A stretch of 64,000 nucleotides of DNA from Desulfovibrio sp. (GTDB taxonomy: Bacteria; Desulfobacterota; Desulfovibrionia; Desulfovibrionales; Desulfovibrionaceae). The notes below the pieces were generated by a model. It was not told the DNA's origin. It did not search any database and worked only from the letters and a program-made list of their open reading frames with translations. Shown one piece after another: positions 7,113-16,600 of this stretch. How positions within the stretch are numbered: position 1 is the stretch's first letter; the number at the start of each line of letters is the position of its first letter. The position numbers and the translations under genes were made by a program. The DNA lies in assembly GCA_016218665.1 (NCBI GenBank), contig JACRDI010000028.1, forward strand, positions 110,929 through 174,928. Direction: 5' to 3'.

Positions 7113-7321
7113 GAAACCGCGAACTGCTTGAGCAACTCGGGTGGTCGAAAGAGCTCCTTGATGCTGCAGAATCCGTACTTGATGCAACTGAACCTCGTGC
7201 GGTGGACAATCCAGCCATTGTTCCCAGTGTTGTGTGTGGCTTCGTTACTCCTCTGCACATGAACAGCTCAGCTGGGCTTGAAGTCCGAAGACTCTTCGCG
7301 TCAAATACCACCCTGATTTAA
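7109..7321 (+). CDS. Small protein cotranslated with the SDH-type protease
   Basis: The 70-residue protein starts at an ATG overlapping the protease stop (ATGA), with GAGGAGG upstream inside that gene. It is acidic at the N-terminus (ELLEQLGWSKELLDAAESVL) and has no recognised domain, TM segment or Cys motif. The tight coupling suggests it works with the protease as an adaptor, inhibitor or substrate, but this is inference. It ends at the bidirectional terminator that closes the cargo block. Confidence 0.5.
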   Translation: MRNRELLEQLGWSKELLDAAESVLDATEPRAVDNPAIVPSVVCGFVTPLHMNSSAGLEVRRLFASNTTLI

Positions 7322-7361
7322 AAACAGAAACGCCCCGCAAGTCACGGGGCGTTTCTGTTTT
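7321..7361. terminator. Strong bidirectional terminator between cargo and late operon
   Basis: A perfect 17-bp stem (arms 7321-7337 and 7345-7361, core CGCCCCG/CGGGGCG) with a seven-base loop has A-rich and T-rich ends. It therefore works for the rightward cargo genes and for the leftward structural operon that converge here. Confidence 0.92.
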
Positions 7362-7378
7362 GTTCACTTAGCGGAGCG

Positions 7379-7657
7379 CTACGAACTTGGTCCCCGCATT
7401 GCACTTTGAATCACCTCCTCCGGACATCTCCTCTCCAACAGCCACGCGCGCCATTCCGGTGTGATCGGCTCCGTCCTGGACACAAGCATCTTGCCCGGAT
7501 AGCTTGGGTGCACGCCCATTTCCGCCGCCAAGGCGGCCAGACTGCCGTAGCCGGCCCGCCTGAGCCAAAGCGTCAGACGGGCCGATGCCGGCAGAGTAGC
7601 GTCGTCAAAGGCGAGCGCTCCCTGTTGCGGCGTGCCGACGGTGCGGGGCCGGGCCAC
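7379..7657 (-). CDS. Small HTH-like phage protein, last gene of the late operon
   Basis: The 92-residue protein starts four bases after the stop of the giant gene. A helix-turn-helix-like stretch is visible at about 37-60 (YGSLAALAAEMGVHPSYPGK), followed by TPEWRAWLLERRCPEEV. It has no strand-strand or metal motif. It could be a DNA-binding regulator or a small virion component; position alone does not decide. It is the final gene before the bidirectional terminator. Confidence 0.5.
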   Translation of the reverse strand: MARPRTVGTPQQGALAFDDATLPASARLTLWLRRAGYGSLAALAAEMGVHPSYPGKMLVSRTEPITPEWRAWLLERRCPEEVIQSAMRGPSS

Positions 7658-7661
7658 GTGG

Positions 7662-10600
7662 CTACTCCCGGCCCTGTCCTTCCAGCCGGCCGCGCATGGT
7701 CGCGTGCATGCGCTTCACGTAGGCGTTGCGCCGCTCGGCCAACTCGTCCAGCTTCACACGCTTCTCCTCGGCGCTCATGGCTCGGTCAACCTGAATGAGC
7801 CGGGCGCGCTTGTCGAACACGGCCAGCCTGTCCTGCACGGCGCTGGCCATGGGGTGCAGCCGCAGCGAGGCGCGCTCCGCCTCCGCCAGCTCGCGGGCGC
7901 GGTCCAAGTCGCCCGTGCGGCGCAGCTCGGTGACGGTGTTGTAGGTGGCCTCCACGTCGCGCAGCATGTCGTACAGCTCCGAACCCTGGCGCGTGTTCCG
8001 GGACGGCCCCTCGCGGTAGAAGCTGCGCAGTACGGGCAGATCCGAGGTGCGGCGCGCCGGCTGCTCAGGGTAGCCCAGGGCGTTGCGCGTCACCATGTCG
8101 GCCGCGCCCAGCACGTATGTGCCCAGCGTGCCGAAGTACGCGTTCACCAGATGCTCCAGCCGCTTGGGGGAAAGGCCCGTGACCCTGCCCGCCTCGATCA
8201 TGGTCGCGCTGGTGCCGGCGTCGTGCTGTTCCTCCGGCCGCAGGCGCGCCAGGCGCTGGCCGACGATGGGCCTGTCGGTGAAGAAGCTCTTGTTGGCCAC
8301 CTGCTCCACCACGGGCGCCATGAACTGCGGGAAGCCGACCTGGAAGGTCTGCGTGAGCATGTACTGCATGCGCTGCGCAAAGAGCTTGCCTTGCGCGTCC
8401 TTGTCCACAAACTGCTCGGTCAGCCGTTCCGGGATGGTGCCGAAGAGCGCGCCGATCTCAAAGGGCTTGGGAAGCCGGTAGTGCGCGCCGCCCAGCCAGA
8501 AGTGATAGTAGTTGTCGCGGTCGAACTGTTCCAGCGCCTGGAACTCTTCCTTGTCCTTGTTGGCCAGGTAGAGCGCCACGGAGGCCAGGGCCACCGCACC
8601 GCCCTTGGCCATGAAGGCCGCCGGGTTCTCCATGAAGCCGCGGCCAAGGCGGTGCAGGCCAACCAGGCGCGCGCCGAAGAACGGCACCACCTCGCACAGG
8701 AAGCGAATGGCGGGCCAGTCGCCTCGCTGACTGAAGTCCATGATCTTCTTCGACTCGAACGCGGCTTCCAGATGAGTGTTCCCACGCTCCCGCATGCGGG
8801 AATAGATCTCCGTGCGGGTGCTGTTCTCCACGGCCTGGCCAACACGCTCCCAGCGCTCCCATCCGTCGCGCAGGAACCGGCCCAGCTTCTGCGGGGTGTT
8901 CAGCACCGTGCCAGCCTCAATGCCGTGTCGACGCATGACGCGCTCCACCAGGAGCTTTGCCGCCGCGGGGTCGTGGCCCAGGGCGTGCCCGCCATCGAAG
9001 CTGGCGCCGGCGGCCATCATGCGCACGGTGTCAGCTTCGCCACGCAGCGTCTTGGTAAGGCCACGCAGGGAGCCCAGCACGGGCTTGAAGCTGCCCTTGT
9101 CGTCGACGGCCCAGGCAGAGATCGTGTCGCGCGTGAGGTTGCGCAGCATGAATTCCGGCGTGGCCGTCACGCCGTAGGTCAGCAGGCGCTTGAGGAAGCG
9201 CGCCCCGCGCATGGCCCAGCCGCCAATGGCGCTCTGGTTCATCGCGGTGAGCGCGCGCAGCAAGAGCGGATCGCTCACCTGGTAGTACACGGGCTTGCCC
9301 GCGCGCAGCACGGAAACCACGTCCTTGCCCTGGGGCCGGGTCAGGCGGAACAGGGTCTGCAGGCTGGCGCGCTGGGCCGCGCTCATGGAGCGCACGGCGT
9401 CGCGCTCGCCGAAGACCTTGCGCAGGGCCGCCTGCAGCTCGCCGGCGGGCAGCTTCACGGCCTCCCAGCGCAGATCCATCTTCCTGGCCACGCCCACGTT
9501 CTCGGCGTTGACCATGGCCAGGTTCATGGCGTGGTTCTTCATGCTGGCGTCGATGAGGTGCGTGAAGTTGCGGATGATGTTCTCAAAGGGGTCGCCGATG
9601 TTCGAGGTGCCGCCCTTGAGCGTCTTGATGCCGGAGTTCTGGTCAGCAATGCCCTTCTTGTCCCTGGGGCCCTTTACGCCGCCCTCCTCCATGACGCGAT
9701 AGAAGGGAATATACTCGTCGTGCTCCCATATCTTGCGGCCCTCGGGGTCGATGACGCCAGCCTCCTGGGCGAAGTCGAGCACCTGCTTCTTGAAAGACAC
9801 GTAGTCGCGCCAGACCTGCTCAAAGGCCTGCTCACGCCCCTTGCCCAGCTCCTTGAGCGCGTGGATCTCCTCCGGAGTGAACAGGTTCTCCCGTCCTTCG
9901 GCCATGAGCTTCTCGGCCCGGCGGCCCACCATCCAGGCGCACCAACGGTCCACCTCTCCGGCCACGGGCTTGAAGATGGTGGCGAAGCCCCGGTGCTCGC
10001 CGGCGACATCGGCCCCGCCCTCGCGCCACACCGGAGCGCCATGCTCCATGACGGCCTGCATCACGCTGCCCAGGCTGGTGGTCATGCTGGCGGCCACGTA
10101 GGCGCTGTCCTCGGCCAGTTCGGTCCCGGCCTCGCGGTCCACCCGGCGCAAACTGGCGAACTGGTCGAAAACGCCCTGCTCGAACCCGCGCCGGAAGTCC
10201 GCCACGGCCTCCTTCATGCGCTCGGCCAGGGGCGTTTTCGGCGCGCCTATCTTGTCCAGGGCCGAATCCAGGTGCTCATTCTGGCCTCGCTCAGCCGCGG
10301 AGAAGCTGGCCCCGGCAGTGGCCAGCTGACCCTGCCCGCGCGGCCCGCCTCCGGCCTCGCCCTCAAAGGTCCAGTACACGCTTTCCCGCAGGATCTGCGA
10401 GATTTCGGCGTCGGAGTACTCCACCCGGATGCCGAGTTCGCGCAGCATGGCCTTCACCGCGCGCACGACGCGATTCCACGTGCGCTGCTCCTGCGGGGTC
10501 AGCGCCTCATCGAGCCGGATCTTCTCGGTGAGCCTGGCCAGGTATTCCTCTGTGGCGCGCAGCTGATGCGTGGGATTGGCCAGGTCGTAGCCGTAGCTGT

Positions 10601-13600
10601 CGGCCAGCTCGCGCAGGCCGGCGCGGCCGCCCAGGCTGGAGTAAACGCCGCGCAGGAACTGCTCGAAGCGGCGCTCGTCTCCGAACAGGCCGCGCAGTCC
10701 CCTGTGGGCGCACTGCTCGTGCATCCACACCTCGACCACGCGCTTGCGCCCGGAAAAGGCGTCGGCCACCATCCACACCTTGCCGCTGCGCGGATCGTAC
10801 ACGCCTTCCACGAAGTCCAGGCCGCGCTCAGCTGCGGCGTCGCGGATGCGCTGCGGCAGGTCGGCGAAGCTTTGCACCACTTCCATCGGCCGGGCGTTCT
10901 TGGCGCGCGCCTGCATGTCCTGGAGCGCGCCGCGCACGGTGTTGGCGTTCATACCATCGGTTCGCGTGCGCGGGCCGCCAGGCATGAAGTGCGCCTGCCC
11001 AGAAAGCATGATGTCGGGGTTGACGCCGAGCACCTGACGCACTATATTCATAACGGAGCCTTGAAGCGGTGCGGGATGCCCAACTTCGGCAACTGCCGAT
11101 GCGCCACCCGATTTCGAAGTAGCCGCGTCGAGGCTCTCCACATTTGAAAGCTCGTGGTCGTAGAATCTGCGGCCGTTCCTGTCCTCCCGCACCACAAGAC
11201 CCGCCACATAGTCGTTCTCGCCAATGCGCAGCTTCGCCGCGAAGATGTGGCTGGCCAGCCCCTTGGCGTCCGGCCCGGTGCTGCGCACCAGCACGCCGCG
11301 CTCCAGCATGGCCGGAATTCCGGCCACGGCCTGCAACTTCTGCTCTCCCGCACCGTGAGCCATGCTGTCGCGGATGCCGCGCTTGGTCACCTCGATGTCC
11401 CAGCCGGTTTCCGCGTTGCGGAAGGTGCCGGTGACGCCATGCTCGGCGGCCCAGGTCGAGGCCGCGCGCCTGGCCGCGCCAAAGTCCGCCCCTGCAGCGA
11501 AGTCGGCAATCTCCTTGCCTGTCAGTTCCACCGAAGCGATGCGGTCGAAGCGCACGCGCTCCGGCGTGCGGCTGCCGGCGAACATGGGTTGCCCGGCCAT
11601 CGCGCCCTCGCGCATCTGCGGGGTGATGTCGAAGGCGTGAACGCGGTGCGTGGCTTCTTCCAGCGCATGCTCATTCCACGTTTTCGCCGCCCGCTCCGCC
11701 TCTTGGCGGGTCGGGAATGTCTCCTCAATATCTCCTTCCGGGCCACGCACGGCGAAGCGGCTATCCGTCGTTCCTTCAACCTGATATTTGTCGGGGCCGA
11801 TGTGCGGGACATCAAGCTCCGTCTCCCCGACCTTGCTACCCCACTTCTTGATGAGCTTGCTCGTCTCGCTGGGCAGGATCTTGTCGTAGAAGCCTTTCAT
11901 GCCCTCGCCGCCGACCTTGAGGTCTTCACCCGTAAGGATGGCTCCGCTCTCGGAGGACATTAATTTTTCAGCGAGGCCTTTTCCCACAACGTCGGACAGG
12001 AGCTTTCCCTTCGCCCCATCCAGGCCACGGGCGTTGTCGATCATCCCGGCGTTGTCCACACCAAGGTATATGGTACTCCCAGAGGGGATGTTGAGATTGA
12101 ATGCCTTCGACCTGTTACCGGTAGCGGCGTCCGTCCTGCCGAGCACCACGATGCTGCTGACCTGCTTGCTCAAGTCGTACCGCTCGGCCTGCTGCTCGCC
12201 GGTCGTCCAGGCGATGCGCTCGAAGCCGTTCTCGGCAGCCCAGCGGATCATGCGCTTCATGGCGAGCATGGACCAGGCCGAGGTGTTCTTCACGAAGGGG
12301 GCATTAGGGACTGTTTGCCTGGAAATCCACTTGTCCCTGCGCTCTATCTCCTCCCGCACGATGTCCCTGGCGGTCTGCTCGTCGGCAGCTCGGTTGATTT
12401 CATCGCCGGTCTCACGCTGGGTTACACGCCAAGGGAAGCCCTTGTCACCAGAGGGGTCGTACGTGATCTCGAAATCAGCGGCGGTGTAGCGACGGCTGGC
12501 GTCCGCGAACCCTTCCTTCCTCCCCTTCTGCGCCCAGTCGCTCTGGATCTCCTCGATGAACAGGATGCGCTTGCCCTCGGCGTCGGTGCGCTCGTTGAAG
12601 CGCACGTGGGCCAGGATGTTGGGTTCCTCGAAATGCGAGGACCGGAACACGGCGGGGTCCGCCGTGCCTGCAAGCGTTCCTTCGCGGGGCAGGCCGTGGC
12701 CCGCCTTCCAATATTCGCGGATCATCTGCTCATCGGCGCGCGTATTTGGGAACCGTTCACGGTATCCCTTCAGGAAGTCCTCGAAGCGCATGCTCGGACG
12801 CGTGGGCAGCGTCAGCAGAAGCTCGCGGTAGTTCTCGCCGCCGGGGAGCTGGTACTGGCCGAACTTGGTATCGCTGTGGACGGCATTGATGCGCTGGACC
12901 TCGGCACGAGCCTCTGCCTCGTTCTCATACTCTGCGACGGTTTCGCCCGTGCTGCGCATGAACACGCTCCACGGGCCGCCGTCGCTTCCCTGCTCAAAGC
13001 CAGCCCGCCCCTTGCCGTCGCCGCCCTTGAGCACCTCTTCCACCTTCACGCCGCCCTGACGCAGGTAGTCCAGCACATCGGCCTTGGCCAGCTTGCGCTC
13101 TCCCTGGGCCTCCAGCCACTCGCGCAGGCTGCTCCACTCCAGCTCGTCGGCCTTGAAGTCGCCCTTGCGGGCCCAGGCCTCGACAGTAGCGCCCATGTCC
13201 GCGGCCTTGGCGCTGCCGGGCAGCTTGGCCTCAAGCACGCGCTCCAGCTGCGAGTAGAAGCCCGGCGCACGCCTGCCGCCGGAGAACATGGCCTCATCGT
13301 CCTTGGCGTTCTGTTCCTCGGCCTTGGCCGCATCCTCGGCCGAAAGCGCAGGCGTACGCTCGGCCTCGGCCATCTCGCGCTCCTGCAGGGCGCGCAAGCT
13401 CGCCGGGGCGCGGCCATGCTGGGCGTCGTAGTCGGCCATGGCGCCCTCGGCGATGCGCCGCACGGACGCCGTGTTCAGCTGCATGCCGGGCATGGCCGGA
13501 CGGGTGAGCAGCTCGCGCAGGTGGGCGGCCGCCCCGCGCCATACGGCCGCGAACTCGCGCGGGGTGAGGTGCACCAGGGCGCGGAACTGCTCCACGGCCA

Positions 13601-16600
13601 GGCGGTCGGCGCGGATCTCGCTCACGTCCTGCAGGAGCGAGGGCTGGTGCAGGTAGAATTCCGGACTGTAGGCGCGGCGGGGTCCGGTGTGCTTGTTCTG
13701 CCACTCCACGCGGTTGGCGTTGTAGTCCAGAAACAGCCTGGCCACGCGGCCCATTTCATCGCTCACCCACTCCTCGCCGCTGGCCTTAAGGTAGGCGAGG
13801 TGCGGCAGGGCGAAGTCCAGGCTGCGCATCTCGTCCGCGCCGGAGCGGCGCAAGCGCTGCAACAGGTCGTTGTCGGGGATCACAAAGCCGCGCAAGGCGT
13901 CTTCCACGATGTTCTTGCCCTCCGGAGTAAGCTTGCCGTCCAGGAGGTAAGAGTCGCGGTTCTGCACGTCGAGTACGCCGTCGCGCTCCAGGGCGGGCAC
14001 AAGCTTCTGCACCGCCTGGGGCGAGCTCAGGTAGTCGCGCAGGGTGTCGTAGCCGCCAACGCTGGCGGCGAAGATCTCCAGGCTCTCGCGCGAGAGTCCC
14101 TTGGCCACGGCCACGCCCTTGGTCACACGGTCCTGGCCGGTCATGGAAGGCTTGTTCAGCACGCCGGAGATGCGGCCCAGCTCCTGCGGCGTCTTCTCCG
14201 CCATGTCGAAGTCCAGGGCGCGCACAAGCACCGGCTGACGGAAGCCTTCCACCTGCTCCGGCGTGAAGCCGAAGGACTGCGCGTCCTCGCGCAGGGCCTG
14301 CACGTACTTCTGGTAGCGTTCCGGGTGCTGCGCGGCCAGGCTGCGCAGAATCATGGCCCGGCTGTTGCCGCCAAGTACAATGCCGTCGCGCGTGACGACG
14401 CTGGGCCCGCCCTCTGCCGTGGCGCTGGTGTTCACGATGTGGTCGGGGTCGAAACGGGCCACGCGCGTGGCCACCTGCTCCTGGTGCGCGGCGGAACTGT
14501 GGTACGGGCGGTCCTGCACACCCTCGGGGTAGCCGGGCGTCTTGGCGAACTGGGAAAGCGGATCGTGGCTGGGCGTGATGGAGTCCAGCTCGCGCAGCTC
14601 GTAGCGCGCCGGCAGGCGCTCGGTCTGCGTGCCGGAAACGGCGGTGACGGGCCTGCTGCGGCCTACTGCTCGCCCGGCCTCGGCACCCTGGGGGGAATCG
14701 GGTCGCCCGGCAGCGGCGCGCCGTGCATCCGTCGCAGGATCAACTCCAGGTGCGAGGACGGGCGATTCTCCGCCAAGCCCTGTTCCAGCTCCGCCAGGGA
14801 CTGCCGCTCCGCCGTCTCCCCGGACGAGGCCCACGCCAACAGGCTGGCCTGCTTCTGCTTCGACATTGCGCACCCCCGGCGTTGGCGTTGCGGGCTGGCG
14901 CCCGCCCATGTTCACCACATCGCCCATCTGCTGGCCACGGTCAAGGCCCGGGCGCGCGCCCTCGAAATACTCACGGTTGAACTTCCAGTTTGCGGGCACA
15001 CCGTAGCGCGTGCCGGTGTTGGCCGGGGCGTACCCGGCCTTCTGCAGCATGGTTTCGATGCTGCGGCCGCCGCGCGAGTCGGCCCGCCTGGCCACGATGT
15101 TGCCCGCGTCGTCGTACGCCTGCAGTACGGCCCCGCCGCCGAACAGCTCGCGCCGGACGATATGCGCGGGCTTCGCGCCCTGGTCGCGTAGGGTGTTGTT
15201 GTAGGCCAAGTTCTCCTGGGTCAGCGGCGCATCCGGCGCGGACTGCGGCTCGCGCGTGACCGGGCGGTTCAACCGCTGGGCTGCGGCCTGTTCCTCCGGC
15301 TGCACAGGGGCCGGGCTCCACTGGCCCTCGGGCTGGCGCAGCAGCTCCCCGGCGCCGGGAAAGGGCGCATCGTGCGCCTGGCTGTAGCGCTTGGCCACGG
15401 CCTCTTCGGAATACTCGTCCGCCATAACCGGGCCCGGCCGGGACGGGGCTGCGGGTTCCGTGGCAGCTGCTTCGCCCTCGGCCATGCGGCGAAGGACAAA
15501 GCCCCCGCCCTCGCCGGGCTCCACGCTGGCCTCGATGCCCTTGCGGCGCAGCACTGCGGCTTGCGATTCGGCGCTGCGCTGGGTGGGGAAGGGTTTGCCG
15601 TCCGCCCGCAGAATAGGTTCTTGGCTCCACCGCTCCGGGGCCGGGCTCCACTGGCCCTCGGGCTGGCGCAGCAGTTCCCTGGCGCTGGGGAAGGGCGCAT
15701 CGTGCGCCTGGCTGTAGCGCTGGGCAACGGCCTCTTCCGAATAACCGCCATCCTCCGGTTTGGGCTGAGCCTCGGCGATGAGGTCACGGTGGGCATCCGG
15801 CTGGGGAGCCTGCGCTCCGACTTGTTGCGCAGCCTGTTCGCCGGACTTGATGATGCCCAGCTTGCTGGCCAGCTTGCCGCCGGCGATGCCCAACCCGCGC
15901 GACGAGACGAAAAGCGTGTTGGTGATGGGGGCCTGCTCGCGGAAGGCTTCCTGAATCGTGGGGGCCTTTGCGCGCAGGCCAGCCTTCGCTTCTTCCGCGC
16001 CCTGCCCGTACTGAGAAGCCGTCTCGCTGGCATGCTCGCCCGCCAGGTCCAGAGCCTCCGCCCCGGCGAACTTCGCCGCGCGGATGGCCCTGGTTGCTCC
16101 GCCAAAGCCCTTGACGGCTTTGCCAAGAATGGAGCCGAAAATCATGTTCGACGCGGCCTCGGGAATGGCCTCCCACGCTCCGTAGCGGCTTGCGGCATCG
16201 CCGAAGGCGGAGACGAGCTGGTCGCTTTCCTCTTGGGTCAGTCGTCGCTTCTGGGTCTGGAGCATCTGCTCGTTGGCCTTGTCCAGAACATTGGATAAGA
16301 ACTCGTCGCGCTGGGAAAAGAACGCCACAGGAGCGGACAAGGCTGCGCCCACAGCCGCGCCCGGAGGGCCAGCCACCAGGCCGCCAACCGCAGAGGGAGC
16401 CGACGAGGCCATGCCGTACCCGGCAGAAGCGGCCGCGTCCTTGGGGCTGAAGATGCTGCCTTCGCCCACGATGGGATGACCTGAATAGCGCAGATCGCGA
16501 ATCTCATCCGCGCGCTGCTTCACCGCGCGAGATTTGTCCGTTAGGTCGCTGCCATCGGCGCTGATCATGTTCGTGGGCTCAAAGCGCGGCGAAAGCGCGC

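Noticed and set aside
7632..11147. A 1171-codon open frame on the plus strand
   Set aside because: It is antisense to the giant polyvalent gene; the translation is a His/Gly/Ala/Leu-rich GC-skew product with no family signature, while the minus strand has recognisable domains.
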